A DNA stretch of 64,000 nucleotides from an uncultured Opitutia bacterium (GCA_913056175.1 CAJXLM010000006.1:24172-88171); one strand, 5' to 3'; shown: positions 1-9,381, counted from the first letter of the stretch. Notes: a model not told the origin generated them from the sequence alone. Made by a program: numbers and translations.

Positions 1-254
1 TCCTCGCCGGCGGCCGCCGCCTCCCGGATCGTCTTGTCGTCGACATCCGTGAGGTTGCGCACGTGGTGCACGGGGAGACCGCCCACCTCGACCACCCGGC
101 GGAAGAGGTCCTGCACGAGAAAGGTGCGGAAGTTCCCGATGTGGGCGGGTCCGTACACGGTGGGCCCGCAGCAGTAGAAGCGAAGGGCTTCCCCGTCGGC
201 CGCATACACCCGCTCCCGCTCGCCGGAGGCGGTGTTGTGGAGATACAGCGCCAT
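1..254 (-). CDS. cysS: Cysteine--tRNA ligase, N-terminal part (cut by window edge)
   Basis: Cysteinyl-tRNA synthetase attaches cysteine to tRNA-Cys in the cytoplasm. Only the first 84 residues are in the window. They contain the family's first zinc-ligand cysteine and the class I HIGH-type motif in CGPTVYGPAHIGN (about residues 29-41), followed by NLTDVDDKTI, which matches the conserved NVTDVDDKI block. The ATG at 254 gives the usual short N-terminus before the Rossmann fold. The stop codon of the citramalate synthase gene lies 14 nt upstream on the same strand, so the two are probably cotranscribed. The rest of the gene lies left of the window. Confidence 0.93.
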   Translation of the reverse strand, partial: MALYLHNTASGERERVYAADGEALRFYCCGPTVYGPAHIGNFRTFLVQDLFRRVVEVGGLPVHHVRNLTDVDDKTIREAAAAGE

Positions 255-268
255 GCGGGCGGAGCCGC

Positions 269-1912
269 TCAAGCTGTGGCGGTGATCCGGCGGGCCGCCT
301 TCTCCGCGCCCTCGGCCCCCTCCTCGAGGAGGAGCCGGAACTCGTAGGCATCGCGGAGGGCCTCCCAGCTGGCCTCGATGATATTGTCCGAGACCCCCAC
401 CGTGCCCCAGCTGCGCTGGCCGTCGCTGGTTTCCACCTGTACGCGGATGCGGGCGTCGGTGCCCTCGTTCGAGTCGATGATGCGCACCTTGAAGTCGACC
501 AGGCGCACCTGCTCAAGGTTGGGGAAGATCGGGAGGAGGGCCTTGCGGAGGGCGTGGTCGAGAGCCCCGACCGGACCACGGGCATCCGCTACCGTGTACA
601 TCGGGTGCCCGTCCGCAGCGATCTTCACGGTCGCCTCGGTGTAGAGTTCCCGCCCGTCGAGGCTCTCCTCGACAATGGTGGTGCGGTAGGAGTGCAGCAC
701 GATCCGGCTCTCCCGGCCGTGCAGGACCCGCTCGAGGAGCAGCTTGAAGGAGGCGTCGGCAGACTCGTACTCGTAGCCGCGGTACTCCAGCTCCTTGAGG
801 GTCTCGAGGAGCCCGCGCATGCCCTCGGAGCGCGCCTCCACCTCCAGGCCCATCTCGCGGGCCTTCATCATGATGCTGGTGCGCCCGGACATGTCGGAGA
901 CGAGCACGCGGGTGCGGTTGCCGACCTCGGCGGGATCGATGTGCTCGTAGCTCCGGGCGACCTTGTTGGCGGCGTCCGCATGCACCCCGCCCTTGTGGGC
1001 GAAGGAGCTGGCCCCCACGAAGGGGGCCCGCAGGTCCGGCCGCTGGTTCGCCATGTCGTCGATGTAGAGGGAAAGGTCGCGGAGCTTCGCGAGGTGTTCC
1101 CCGCAGGCGAGGGCATAGCCCTGCTTGAGGACGAGGTTCGGCAGGATGGAAGTGAGGTTGGCGTTGCCGTTGCGCTCGCCGTAGCCGTTCATGGTCCCCT
1201 GCACCTGGACGGCCCCCGCCCGCACCGCGGCGAGACTCACGGCCACGCCGAGGCCACAGTCATTGTGGGCGTGCACGCCGAGACGAAGGCGCGGGAAACG
1301 CTCCCGGACCACCCCGACGATTTCCTCCATCTCGTGGACCTGGGTGCCCCCGTTCGTATCGCAGAGGACGAGGTGGGAGGCCCCGTTCTCGGCGGCCGCC
1401 CGCAGGGTGGCGAGGGCGTACTCCGGGTTGTCGCGGTACCCGTCGAAGAAGTGCTCGGCGTCGTAGAGGACCTCGCGGTCGGCGGCGGCGAGGAAGCGGA
1501 CGGAGTCGCCGATCATGGCGAGGTTCTCCTCGCGGGTGGTCCGGATGACTTGCTCGACGTGGAGAAGCCAGGTCTTGCCGAAGATGGTGACCACCGGGGT
1601 GCCCGCCTCGAGGAGAGTGGCCAGCTGGGCGTCCTCGGCCGCGGGGATCCCGCTCCGCCGGGTGGACCCGAAGGCGGTCAGCCGGGCGTGCCCGAGCCGC
1701 AGGCCGGCCGCCTCCCGGAAGAAGGCGAGGTCGCGCGGGCTCGAGCCGGGCCAGCCGGCCTCGATGTAGTCGATCCCGAAGTGGTCGAGCTTCTCCACGA
1801 TCCGGAGTTTCGAGTTCACCGAGAAGGAGATGCCCTCCCCCTGGGTCCCGTCCCGCAGGGTCGTGTCGTAGATGGTCAGGTCGTCCGGGGTGGCTTTCAC
1901 GAGGACCGCCAC
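269..1912 (-). CDS. cimA: Citramalate synthase (CimA-type, 2-isopropylmalate synthase superfamily)
   Basis: Predicted to condense pyruvate with acetyl-CoA to (R)-citramalate, the threonine-independent route to 2-oxobutyrate and isoleucine. The protein opens with DDLTIYDTTLRDGTQGEG, the catalytic start of the HMG-CoA-lyase-like TIM barrel. It carries the metal-binding HAHNDCG motif and ends in a LeuA-type regulatory/dimer domain (roughly the last 130 residues). The sequence YIEAGWPGSSPRD and the overall length of about 547 residues fit the CimA branch better than LeuA. The frame stays open upstream across the divergent pilin-like gene, so I place the start at GTG 1912 (GTG 1900 is the alternative), just before the conserved domain. 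cysS follows 14 nt downstream. The CimA versus LeuA assignment is from family features, not from a test. Confidence 0.88.
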   Translation of the reverse strand: MAVLVKATPDDLTIYDTTLRDGTQGEGISFSVNSKLRIVEKLDHFGIDYIEAGWPGSSPRDLAFFREAAGLRLGHARLTAFGSTRRSGIPAAEDAQLATLLEAGTPVVTIFGKTWLLHVEQVIRTTREENLAMIGDSVRFLAAADREVLYDAEHFFDGYRDNPEYALATLRAAAENGASHLVLCDTNGGTQVHEMEEIVGVVRERFPRLRLGVHAHNDCGLGVAVSLAAVRAGAVQVQGTMNGYGERNGNANLTSILPNLVLKQGYALACGEHLAKLRDLSLYIDDMANQRPDLRAPFVGASSFAHKGGVHADAANKVARSYEHIDPAEVGNRTRVLVSDMSGRTSIMMKAREMGLEVEARSEGMRGLLETLKELEYRGYEYESADASFKLLLERVLHGRESRIVLHSYRTTIVEESLDGRELYTEATVKIAADGHPMYTVADARGPVGALDHALRKALLPIFPNLEQVRLVDFKVRIIDSNEGTDARIRVQVETSDGQRSWGTVGVSDNIIEASWEALRDAYEFRLLLEEGAEGAEKAARRITATA

Positions 1913-2045
1913 CCTGCGCCGCACCGGTAGCGGTGGCAAGGCTGGAGCGTTCCGTGGTCCGGCCCGTCCGCGGCACCCGTACCGGGGTCCGTTCCCCAAA
2001 TTTCGTTGCCTTCGCCGCGGCCGCTCCGAATCCTCCCCAGCCAGC

Positions 2046-2384
2046 ATGAGACGATCTTCCGCACGCGCCTTCAGTCTCGTCGAGGTCCTCGTCGTCCTGG
2101 TCATCCTCGCCCTCCTCGCCACCATGGCGATCCCCGCTTGCCAGCGGATCCGGGAGAATTCGGAGCGCCAGACCGTCGAGCAGAACCTCGAACGCATCGC
2201 CGAGGCCGGACAGCGCTACCTTCTCGACTCCGGCACGGATTCGGTGACCTATCCGACCCTCGTGGACAACGGCTTCGATCCGGTTCCGTCCGTCGCCGGG
2301 GAAACCTACCAACACCTCGTGGTGAGGAACAGCGGAATGCTGGAGGTGGAGACCAACGACGGGGAGGTCCAATACGACTACTGA
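2046..2384 (+). CDS. Type IV pilin-like / pseudopilin protein
   Basis: A 112-residue protein with a class III (prepilin) signal. After a short basic leader, MRRSSARA, comes FSLVEVLVVLVILALLA, a hydrophobic helix with Glu at +5. The residue before the cleavage point is Ala rather than the usual Gly, which prepilin peptidase tolerates in some substrates. The C-terminal part is a small soluble domain of about 80 residues with no recognisable motif. The family includes type II secretion pseudopilins and minor pilins, and no secretion or pilus genes lie nearby. It starts divergently from citramalate synthase; the hydrolase gene begins 1 nt after its stop, suggesting one transcript. ATG 2046 is chosen because it gives a proper leader length. 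Confidence 0.82.
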   Translation: MRRSSARAFSLVEVLVVLVILALLATMAIPACQRIRENSERQTVEQNLERIAEAGQRYLLDSGTDSVTYPTLVDNGFDPVPSVAGETYQHLVVRNSGMLEVETNDGEVQYDY

Positions 2385-2385
2385 A

Positions 2386-3261
2386 GTGCAGGAGCCGGCG
2401 AGGCGGCTCCACCACCTGGACCGCGACGGACACCGTCTCGCCTACCGGGAGTTCGGGGATCCGGACGGACGCCCCGTCCTCTACTGCCACGGATGGCCGG
2501 GCTCCTCGGGACAGGCCGCCCTCGCCGACGAGGCCGCCCGGGCCCGGGGCATCCGGGTGATCGCCCCGGACCGTCCGGGCATCGGGGGCTCCTCGCCCCG
2601 GCCCAACCGCACCTTCCGGGACTGGCCGGGGGATTGCGTGGCCCTCGCCGACCACCTCGGCCTCGAACGCTTGGACCTGCTGGCCGTCTCCGGGGGCTCC
2701 CCCTACGCGCTCGCCTGCGCCACCCTCCGGCCGGACCGCGTGGACCGCGTGAGCATCCTCTGCGGAGCCTGCCTCCCCCGCTTCCTGCGGAAACGGGAGA
2801 CCTCCCATTTCCTCTACCGCAACCTCCACCACCTCGAGAGGGAGGCACCCCACCTCGTGGGGACCGGCTTGGAGTGGTGCCACCAGATCCTCGACTTCAC
2901 GCCGCCCGAGGTGGTCCTCCTCTGGGTCCGTCCGTTCCTCGGGGGTCCCGACCGGGAGGCTCTCCGTCCCCGGGCGATCCGCGCGATCATGGGGGCCAGC
3001 GTGCGGGCGGGTTTCCGCCAGCCGGAGGGCCTCCGCGCCGATGCCCTCCTTTTCGTGCAGCCCTGGAACCTTCCGCTGGACCGGAACGAACGGCCCGTGC
3101 ACTTCTGGCACGGGACCGAGGACCAGAACATCCCCATCGCCGCGGGCCGGGCCACCGCGGCGGAAGTGCGGGGGGCGGAGTGGACGGAGGTCCCCGACGA
3201 GGGCCACTACAGCCTGCCGATCCGGCGGATGGATCTCGCCCTCGCCCGGCACGCCTCCTGA
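2386..3261 (+). CDS. Alpha/beta hydrolase
   Basis: A 291-residue alpha/beta-hydrolase-fold protein with an oxyanion-hole motif HGWPGSS (about residues 35-41), a nucleophile elbow AVSGGSPYA with the likely catalytic Ser near residue 102, an acid in HGTEDQNIP and a histidine in DEGHYSL. The elbow has Ala where Gly is usual in GxSxG. No signal peptide is seen, so it is probably cytoplasmic. The substrate cannot be told: the family covers esterases, haloalkane dehalogenases and lyases. The start is taken as GTG 2386, immediately after the pilin-like gene's stop. The rsmD gene follows 51 nt downstream on the same strand. Confidence 0.85.
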   Translation: MQEPARRLHHLDRDGHRLAYREFGDPDGRPVLYCHGWPGSSGQAALADEAARARGIRVIAPDRPGIGGSSPRPNRTFRDWPGDCVALADHLGLERLDLLAVSGGSPYALACATLRPDRVDRVSILCGACLPRFLRKRETSHFLYRNLHHLEREAPHLVGTGLEWCHQILDFTPPEVVLLWVRPFLGGPDREALRPRAIRAIMGASVRAGFRQPEGLRADALLFVQPWNLPLDRNERPVHFWHGTEDQNIPIAAGRATAAEVRGAEWTEVPDEGHYSLPIRRMDLALARHAS

Positions 3262-3312
3262 GGACCCTCCCCCGGTGGATCGAGGAGCCAACGCGAGCGC
3301 AACGCCCACCCC

Positions 3313-3921
3313 ATGCGCGTGACCGGGGGCAAGGCCCGGGGGCTGCCCCTGCAGGCCCCGGCAAAGGGAAGGGACGTGCGGCCGGCCACCGACCGGCTCC
3401 GCGAGAGCCTGTTTTCCAGCCTCGGGGAGCGGGTGCCGGACGCCCGCGTGCTCGACCTCTTCGCGGGCACCGGATCCTATGGCCTCGAGGCCCTCTCCCG
3501 CGGTGCCGGGCGAGTCGTCTTCGTCGAGAATCACCGGGCGGCCCTGCGCTGCCTGCGGCTCAACCTCCGCCGGGTTGCCCCGGCGTGCGGGGACGGGCCC
3601 TCCGCTTCCGTGCGCGCCCGGGCCGTCCTGCCCCTTCCCCTCCTTCCGGGGGAGCGTTTCGACCTCGCGATCGCCGATCCCCCCTACGCCCAGTGGGAAT
3701 CCCTCCGGGCGCCCCTCCTCCAGGCCCTGGGTCCCGTGCTCGCGGAGGACGCCCGGCTCGTCCTGGAAATCCCGGCGGAGTGGCGGCCCGAGACCCCGGG
3801 CTTCGAGGAGGTTCGCCGGCTCGGAGGCCGGCAACGGGGCGATCCTTCCCTCCTTCTGCTCGCACCGTCAGCCCGAGCCGAAGCCGATTCGGGATTGCCG
3901 GAGTCGATTTCGCTGCGCTAA
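3313..3921 (+). CDS. rsmD: 16S rRNA (guanine(966)-N2)-methyltransferase RsmD
   Basis: Methylates G966 of 16S rRNA during 30S assembly. The 202-residue length matches the family. The N-terminal MRVTGGKARG and VRPATDRLRESLF are the characteristic opening. The SAM-binding loop is VLDLFAGTGSYGLEA (about 46-60), and the catalytic N-methyltransferase motif is DPPY (about 122-125). It lies in a plus-strand run behind the hydrolase gene. A small membrane-protein gene follows. The identification rests on motif order and length. Confidence 0.93.
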   Translation: MRVTGGKARGLPLQAPAKGRDVRPATDRLRESLFSSLGERVPDARVLDLFAGTGSYGLEALSRGAGRVVFVENHRAALRCLRLNLRRVAPACGDGPSASVRARAVLPLPLLPGERFDLAIADPPYAQWESLRAPLLQALGPVLAEDARLVLEIPAEWRPETPGFEEVRRLGGRQRGDPSLLLLAPSARAEADSGLPESISLR

Positions 3922-3967
3922 CCCCTTGGCACCGGACCTGCCGCCCGGCCCGATCCCCACCCCGCCC

Positions 3968-4234
3968 GTGCCCTCCGCCCAACCGCTGCTTTCCCTCGCC
4001 CTGTCGGTCCTCTCCATCGCCCCCTTCACCGTGGGCGTGGCCCTCAGCCTGCACGGGCTGCTCCTGCCGGAAAGGCGTCCCAACTTCAACGACTGGTACC
4101 GCCGGAGGTATCCGCGACAACAGTGGAGCGAGGCCAATTATGTCCGCTTTACCCGCCGTGTCAGTGCCCTGCTGTTCGTACTTTCCCTGCTCTACGGCGG
4201 TGCAGTGGTCCTTCTGCTCCAGTTCCTCCGCTAA
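3968..4234 (+). CDS. Small two-helix membrane protein of unknown function
   Basis: I do not recognise this family. From GTG 3968 it encodes 88 residues with two hydrophobic helices (about residues 5-28 and 66-86) separated by a basic segment, NFNDWYRRRYPRQQW. The frame stays open upstream, and TTG 3926 would add 14 mostly Pro residues. No Shine-Dalgarno-like sequence marks either start. It sits between rsmD and cydA on the same strand, with its stop 126 nt before cydA. A helper of the bd oxidase (such small membrane proteins exist, for example CydX) is conceivable, but nothing in the sequence shows it. Confidence 0.6.
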   Translation: MPSAQPLLSLALSVLSIAPFTVGVALSLHGLLLPERRPNFNDWYRRRYPRQQWSEANYVRFTRRVSALLFVLSLLYGGAVVLLLQFLR

Positions 4235-4360
4235 ATTAGAGGGTGCTCCGATTTTTCTCCTTGCACCTCCGCGCGCCCTTCGGCAGTCAACGGATGAAGG
4301 TGTCGATTAGTCGGCACTGTTTCCTCCTCCCTCACCACCCACTGCTTCCCGCGCCTTCCG

Positions 4361-6007
4361 ATGGACGTAGAAATCCTCTCGCGCATCCAGTTCGCCTTCA
4401 CCGTAGGCTTCCACTTCCTCTTCCCGCCCCTGACCATCGGGCTCGGTCTGAACCTGGTGATCATGTCGGCCCTCTGGCTGAAGACGCGGAACCCGCTGTA
4501 CCACAATATGGCGCGGTTCTGGACACGGATCTTCGGCGTCATCTTCGCGGTGGGGGTGGCCACCGGGATCGTCATGGAGTTCCAGTTTGGGACGAACTGG
4601 GCGACCTACTCCCGCTTCGTGGGCGACGTCTTCGGCTCCCCCCTCGCCATCGAGGGGATCTACGCGTTCTTCCTCGAGTCCGGCTTCCTCGCCATCCTCC
4701 TTTTTGGGTGGAACAAGGTCGGGCCGAAGCTCCACTTCTTCTCCACCTGCATGGTGGCGCTCGGGTCCCACTTCAGCGCGATCTGGATCCTCGTGGCGAA
4801 TTCCTTCATGCAGACCCCGGCCGGCTACTTTCTCGCGAAGAAGGTGAAGGTCACCGAGGACGGCACCCAGCATCCCCTCTCGGCGAACCTCGCCGAGGGC
4901 ACCTACACCGTGAAGGAGGTGCCCCTGCCCGACGACTACGTCCTCCAACAGGCCGACCTGACGAGCGTCCGGGCGGTCATCGACAACTTCTGGGAGCTCG
5001 TCTTCAGCCCGTCCTCGATGGACCGGCTCATCCACACCACCCTCGCCTGCTGGTTGGCCGGCACCTTCCTCGTCATCAGCGTGAGCGCCTACTACCTCCT
5101 CCGGCGCAAGCACGTGGCCTTTGCCAAGGCGAGCATGAAGATCGCCCTGATCGTGGCGAGCATCACCGCCCTGCTCCAGCTGTGGAGCGCCGACTCGACC
5201 GCCCGGGGCGTGGCCGAGAACCAGCCCACGAAATTCGCGGCCATGGAAGGGCTTGCCGACAGCACCACGGACGCGCCCCTCGGCCTCGGTGGCATTGTCA
5301 CCTGGGAGCGCGATGCCGAGGGCAACCGGGTGGGCATCAACGAAAGCGCCCTGAAAATTCCCGGGCTCCTCAGCATCCTCGTTTCCGGCGACTTCCTGAA
5401 CCCCGGCAAAGGGGCCCAGACAGAGGTAAAGGGGCTGAACGACTTGCCCAGCGACGCCTTCCTGCAGCGGCGCTACCCCGACAAGACGCCCGCCCAGATC
5501 GCGGACGTGCGGCCGGAGTACTGGCCGAACGTGCCCGTGGTCTTCCAGACCTACCACATCATGATCGCCTGCTGGGGCGGGATCGCGCTGGTCGCCTTCC
5601 TCGGCCTGTTCCTCTGGTGGCGGGGCAAGCTCTGGCAGCCCGAGCACAGCCGCTTCATCCGCTTCTTCCTCTGGCTGTGCATCCTCTCGATCTTCCTGCC
5701 CCAGATCGCCAGCCAGTCCGGCTGGTTCACCGCGGAGATGGGCCGGCAGCCCTGGGTGGTCTACGAGATCCTCAAGACCAGTGAGGCGCTCTCCGAGGTT
5801 GTCCGGGCCAACCAGGTCCTCACCTCCCTGATCCTCTTCGGGCTCATCTACTTCCTCCTCTTCCTCATCTTCCTCTACTCGCTGAACAGCAAGATCCAGC
5901 ACGGGCCCAGCGAGGATCTCACCGGTGCCGAGCTCCCCGAGAAGTGGCGGCCCCTCTCCATGAAGGGCGGCCGCATGGAGGATGTCGGCAAGTCGCCCCC
6001 GCAGTAA
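4361..6007 (+). CDS. cydA: Cytochrome bd ubiquinol oxidase subunit I
   Basis: The haem-bearing subunit of cytochrome bd oxidase in the inner membrane, which oxidises quinol and reduces oxygen to water with high affinity. The protein has 548 residues (E. coli CydA is 522) and many membrane helices. His18 in FTVGFHFLFPP corresponds to the b595 ligand. The GRQPW motif is present in AEMGRQPWVVYE. About 40 extra hydrophilic residues sit after MQTPAGYFL (around 150-190), in a periplasmic-side loop. cydB follows 38 nt downstream, forming a two-gene operon. No cydDC-type exporter is adjacent. The leader before ATG 4361 has no clear Shine-Dalgarno sequence. Confidence 0.97.
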   Translation: MDVEILSRIQFAFTVGFHFLFPPLTIGLGLNLVIMSALWLKTRNPLYHNMARFWTRIFGVIFAVGVATGIVMEFQFGTNWATYSRFVGDVFGSPLAIEGIYAFFLESGFLAILLFGWNKVGPKLHFFSTCMVALGSHFSAIWILVANSFMQTPAGYFLAKKVKVTEDGTQHPLSANLAEGTYTVKEVPLPDDYVLQQADLTSVRAVIDNFWELVFSPSSMDRLIHTTLACWLAGTFLVISVSAYYLLRRKHVAFAKASMKIALIVASITALLQLWSADSTARGVAENQPTKFAAMEGLADSTTDAPLGLGGIVTWERDAEGNRVGINESALKIPGLLSILVSGDFLNPGKGAQTEVKGLNDLPSDAFLQRRYPDKTPAQIADVRPEYWPNVPVVFQTYHIMIACWGGIALVAFLGLFLWWRGKLWQPEHSRFIRFFLWLCILSIFLPQIASQSGWFTAEMGRQPWVVYEILKTSEALSEVVRANQVLTSLILFGLIYFLLFLIFLYSLNSKIQHGPSEDLTGAELPEKWRPLSMKGGRMEDVGKSPPQ

Positions 6008-6045
6008 GTCCACCACCGCCCTTTCCCTTCCCACTCACCACCGCC

Positions 6046-7065
6046 ATGGACCTTCCCACCATCTGGTTCATCCTCGTCGGCGTCCTCTTCACCGGCTACG
6101 TCATGCTCGACGGCTTCGACCTCGGCGTGGGCGGCCTGCACCTCTTCGTGCGCAAGGACGAGGACCGCCGCATCTTCCTCAACGCGATCGGCCCGGTCTG
6201 GGACGGCAACGAAGTCTGGCTGGTCACCGGCGGGGGCGCCCTCTTCGCTGCCTTCCCGGAGGTCTACGCCACCGTCTTCTCCGGTTTCTACGACGCCTTC
6301 ATGCTGCTGCTCTTCGGCCTCATCTTCCGGGCCGTGGCCATCGAGTTCCGCAGCAAGCAACCCGGGCGGCTCTGGCGCGGCGGCTGGGACACCGCCTTCG
6401 CCATCGGCAGCTTGCTCTCCTCCCTTCTCATCGGGGTGGCCATGGGCAACGTGATCCACGGCGTGCCCCTCAACGAGAACCACGAGTTCATGGGCACGAT
6501 CCTCACCCTCCTCAATCCCTACTCCCTGATGGTTGGCGTTTTCACGGTGTCCCTCTTTCTCATGCACGGGAACATCTACCTCATCCTGAAGACCGAGGGG
6601 GAACTGCAGCAGCGCCTGCTCCGCTGGGTGAAGGTGACGATCCCGATCTTCCTCGTCCTCTTCGCGATCGTCGGCTTCTCCACCCCCGCACTCCTCCCGC
6701 ACATCGGGGAGGCCCTCGCCCGCAAGCCGATCCCGCTCATCCTCTTTTTCGTGCTCGCCATCCTTCTCGCCCTGAACATCCCGCGGGAGGTCTACCGCGG
6801 GAAGGAGTTCCGGGCCTTCCTCTGCTCCTGCGGGACCATGGCCTCGCTCATGATCCTCTTCGGGGCGACCGTCTACCCGAACATGGTCTTCTCCGTGCCG
6901 GACCCGGCGAACTCGCTGACCATCGCGAACGGTTCCTCCACCGACAAGACCCTCGGCTTCATGTTCGTGGTGGCCCTCATCGGCGTGCCCATCGTCATCG
7001 CCTACATGGCGTCCATCTACTACATCTTCCGCGGGAAGGTGAAGCTGGACGCGGAGAGCTACTGA
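6046..7065 (+). CDS. cydB: Cytochrome bd ubiquinol oxidase subunit II
   Basis: The second structural subunit of cytochrome bd oxidase. The 339 residues start at ATG 6046 with WFILVGVLFTGYVMLDGFDLG, the hallmark CydB opening. WDGNEVWLVTGGGALFAAFP, also conserved, follows at about residues 47-66. The protein has about eight to nine predicted membrane helices and ends shortly after the last one. It lies directly behind cydA and should be cotranscribed and assembled with it. Convergent dgkA follows after 70 nt; a GC-rich stretch there can form hairpins but has no U-tract. Confidence 0.97.
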   Translation: MDLPTIWFILVGVLFTGYVMLDGFDLGVGGLHLFVRKDEDRRIFLNAIGPVWDGNEVWLVTGGGALFAAFPEVYATVFSGFYDAFMLLLFGLIFRAVAIEFRSKQPGRLWRGGWDTAFAIGSLLSSLLIGVAMGNVIHGVPLNENHEFMGTILTLLNPYSLMVGVFTVSLFLMHGNIYLILKTEGELQQRLLRWVKVTIPIFLVLFAIVGFSTPALLPHIGEALARKPIPLILFFVLAILLALNIPREVYRGKEFRAFLCSCGTMASLMILFGATVYPNMVFSVPDPANSLTIANGSSTDKTLGFMFVVALIGVPIVIAYMASIYYIFRGKVKLDAESY

Positions 7066-7135
7066 GCGGGGGACCCGCTGGGCGGAGCCCCGCACCGCCC
7101 GCCCCGAGGGCCGCGGTTCCCCGGAGCGGCCACGA

Positions 7136-7615
7136 TCAGCCCCCGAAGCGCACCCACTCGGCCCAGCCCGGAGGCCAGTGGGCGAGGAGAACCAGAGCCC
7201 AGGTGGTGCCGGCGAGGAGCAGGCTCAGGAAGACCGCCGCGCTCGCGATGTCCTTGGAACGCTTCGCGTAGGGGTGGGGCAGCTCGGAGATCTCGTTGAC
7301 CGCCCACTCCACGGCTGTGTTGAGCAGCTCCACGATGAGTACGCCGACCACCGCCGCCATCAGGACGACCTTCTCCGCGACGGGCAGGTCGAGCGCGAGA
7401 GCGAGGGGCAAGAGCACGAGGGCGAGGACACACTCCTGCCGGAAGGCAGCCTCGTGCTTGAGGGCGGCGCCGAGGCCCTCCAGGGAGACCCTCCACGCGC
7501 GGACCAGCCGGCGCACGCCGCGCCCGTTCGGGGGGCCCCGGCGGTCGGCCGGACCGCCGGCCGACCCGTCCGCTTTGCGGCGGGCGACCGACGGGTCCGG
7601 CAGCCCCGCCGTCAC
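7136..7615 (-). CDS. dgkA: Diacylglycerol kinase (prokaryotic DgkA family)
   Basis: A small inner-membrane kinase that phosphorylates diacylglycerol (or undecaprenol in some lineages) and recycles membrane lipid by-products. Seen: three hydrophobic helices, the signature [16 protein letters not shown], and the lysine-containing [12 protein letters not shown]. The N-terminus carries about 40 extra hydrophilic residues compared with the typical 120-residue protein. The start GTG 7615 overlaps the stop codon of the upstream aminotransferase gene (GTGA arrangement), which supports translational coupling and fixes the start. Lipid specificity cannot be read from the sequence. Confidence 0.93.
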   Translation of the reverse strand: MTAGLPDPSVARRKADGSAGGPADRRGPPNGRGVRRLVRAWRVSLEGLGAALKHEAAFRQECVLALVLLPLALALDLPVAEKVVLMAAVVGVLIVELLNTAVEWAVNEISELPHPYAKRSKDIASAAVFLSLLLAGTTWALVLLAHWPPGWAEWVRFGG

Positions 7616-8814
7616 GAGTCGGCCCGGTAGCCGCCGGAGCGCACGAAATTCGCCAGCCGCTCCAAGCCCTTCTCGATGGTCTCGTCCGCCGTGGCGTAAC
7701 TGAGCCGGATGCCGCGGTCACTGCCGAAGCCCTCCCCGGCGACCACCGCCACGAGCTGCTGGTCGAGCAGCCGGCGGGCGAAGTCGGCGGGGGCAACCCC
7801 GAGGGCGCCAATGTCCGGAAAGAGGTAGAAGGCACCCTCCGAGGGAAAGCACTCGATCCCGTCGATCGCCCGCAGACCCTCCAGCAACCGAAGGCGGCGC
7901 CGGTCAAAGACCTCCCGCATGCCCGCGACCGCCTCCTTCGCGCGGTCGCGCTGCTCGAGGGCGGCGAGGGCCCCGTACTGGGCGAAGGTTGTCGCGTTCG
8001 AGGTGGTCTGGCTCTGGTAGCTGGCGATGGCCTTGGCGATGGCCGGCGGTGCCACGAGGGTCCCCAGCCGCCACCCGGTCATCGCGTAGGTCTTGCTGAA
8101 CCCGGCCACGGTGAGAACGATCTCGGCCGCGCGGTCCGAGAGGGAGGCGGGGGAGAGATGCTCCGCCTCGCCGTAGAGGAGGTCCTCGTAGATTTCGTCC
8201 GAGAGGAGGAGCACGTCCTTCTCCGCGCACACCTCCACGATTTCCCGAATCCACTCGGGCGGGTAGACCGCTCCGGTCGGGTTGTTCGGACTGTTCAGGA
8301 TGAGCAGGCGGGTGCGGTCGGTGATCGCCTCGCGCACCTGTTCGGCCGTCACCCGGTAGCCGCTCTCCGGTCCCGCCGGCAGGAGGACTGGAGTGCCCTC
8401 CGAGAGTCGGATCATCTCCGGATAACTCACCCAATAGGGAACCGGCAGGAGGACCTCGTCGCCGGGATTGCAGACCGCTTGGATCGCGAGGAAACAGCTG
8501 TACTTGCCGCCGGGGCTGACGATCACCTGGGCGGGCTCGCACCCGGCCAGCCCGTTCTCCTCGCGGTACTTGCGGGCCAACGCCGCCCGCAGCTCGGGCA
8601 GGCCGGGAGCCGGGGCATAGCGGGTCTTGCCCCCGCGGAGGGCCTCCACACCCGCCTCCACGATGAAATCGGGAGTGCCGAAATCCGGCTCACCCGCGCC
8701 AAAACCGCAGACATCCTCGCCCGCGGCCTTCAATTCCTTCGCCCGGGCATCGACCGCGAGGGTCGGCGAGGGCTGGATCCTTTGGATTCGTTCTGAAAGG
8801 TAGGGGTTGCTCAT
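7612..8814 (-). CDS. Class I/II PLP-dependent aminotransferase, aspartate aminotransferase-like
   Basis: A 400-residue fold-type I aminotransferase, close to the Thermus/Bacillus-type aspartate aminotransferase (subgroup 1b). Evidence: the N-terminal [33 protein letters not shown], the NNPTG block and the PLP lysine in [14 protein letters not shown]. The likely reaction is aspartate plus 2-oxoglutarate to oxaloacetate and glutamate. Related enzymes that use prephenate or aromatic substrates look very similar, so substrate is inferred only. The frame is open 63 nt further upstream, but ATG 8814 (MSNPYLSER) matches the family start. dgkA overlaps its stop. Confidence 0.92.
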   Translation of the reverse strand: MSNPYLSERIQRIQPSPTLAVDARAKELKAAGEDVCGFGAGEPDFGTPDFIVEAGVEALRGGKTRYAPAPGLPELRAALARKYREENGLAGCEPAQVIVSPGGKYSCFLAIQAVCNPGDEVLLPVPYWVSYPEMIRLSEGTPVLLPAGPESGYRVTAEQVREAITDRTRLLILNSPNNPTGAVYPPEWIREIVEVCAEKDVLLLSDEIYEDLLYGEAEHLSPASLSDRAAEIVLTVAGFSKTYAMTGWRLGTLVAPPAIAKAIASYQSQTTSNATTFAQYGALAALEQRDRAKEAVAGMREVFDRRRLRLLEGLRAIDGIECFPSEGAFYLFPDIGALGVAPADFARRLLDQQLVAVVAGEGFGSDRGIRLSYATADETIEKGLERLANFVRSGGYRADS

Positions 8815-8906
8815 GACAGTTGCGGAATCGGACAGCAGAAACCCGCAGAGGCAACCGAAAAGCAGGGAGCGCTCCACGGGCCATCGCCGGGCAAGAGGGA
8901 ATCAAT

Positions 8907-8928
8907 CGCCCCGCATCGGCGCGGGGCG
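8907..8928 (-). terminator. GC-rich hairpin downstream of the histone-like gene
   Basis: A perfect 8-bp stem CGCCCCGC / GCGGGGCG with a 6-nt loop lies 49 nt downstream of the stop at 8977. No U-tract follows on the minus strand, so it may be a weak or factor-assisted terminator or an RNA-stabilising hairpin. Confidence 0.4.
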
Positions 8929-8976
8929 CTTCTCTCACAGCAACCAGACGCCCGGGAAGGACGCCGGACCCTCGCC

Positions 8977-9381
8977 CTAGCCGCGGCGCGGGGCCTTCTT
9001 GGCCGGCGTCTTCTTGGCAGGGGTCTTCTTGGCAGGGGTCTTCTTAGCGGGGGCCTTCTTGGCGGCCGCCTTTTTCGCGGGGGCCTTTTTCGCGGGGGCC
9101 TTCTTCGCCACTGCCTTCTTCGCCGGGACCTTTTTCGCAGCGGCCTTCTTCGCTACCGCCTTCTTGGCAACACCCTTCTTAGCCGCCACTTTCTTCGCAG
9201 GGGTCTTCTTGGCGACCGCCTTCTTGACCACCGTCTTTTTTGCCGGGGCCTTCTTCGCGACGGCCTTCTTCGCCGGTGCTTTCTTCACCGTCTTTTTCGG
9301 TGCGGCCTTTGGTGCGGCCTTGCGAGGAGCCGTCTTCTTGACGGTCTTCTTCGCACTGCCTGTGGTTTTCTTCGTAGCCAT
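8977..9381 (-). CDS. Histone H1-like lysine/alanine-rich DNA-binding protein
   Basis: A 134-residue, extremely basic protein made almost entirely of Lys, Ala, Pro, Thr and Val in repeating four- to five-residue units of the kind [11 protein letters not shown]. This is the composition of eukaryotic histone H1 tails and of bacterial H1-like proteins such as chlamydial HC2. It is expected to bind and condense DNA without sequence specificity. No globular domain is visible. The repeats make the DNA strongly patterned and prone to length variation between strains. The leader before ATG 9381 on the minus strand reads CAACAACAACAACC and lacks a Shine-Dalgarno sequence. The aminotransferase gene follows on the same strand after 162 nt. 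Confidence 0.88.
   Translation of the reverse strand: MATKKTTGSAKKTVKKTAPRKAAPKAAPKKTVKKAPAKKAVAKKAPAKKTVVKKAVAKKTPAKKVAAKKGVAKKAVAKKAAAKKVPAKKAVAKKAPAKKAPAKKAAAKKAPAKKTPAKKTPAKKTPAKKAPRRG

Noticed and set aside
554..1930. 458-codon open frame on the plus strand opposite citramalate synthase
   Set aside because: Shadow of the real gene; the translation is a His/Gly/Val-rich string with no domain.
1899..2197. N-terminal extension of citramalate synthase upstream of 1912
   Set aside because: The extension is antisense to the pilin-like gene and precedes the known family start; it is Arg-rich shadow sequence.
8977..9381. Regular lysine/alanine repeats considered as a CRISPR or minisatellite
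   Set aside because: The periodicity is codon-level within an intact frame, with no unique spacers.
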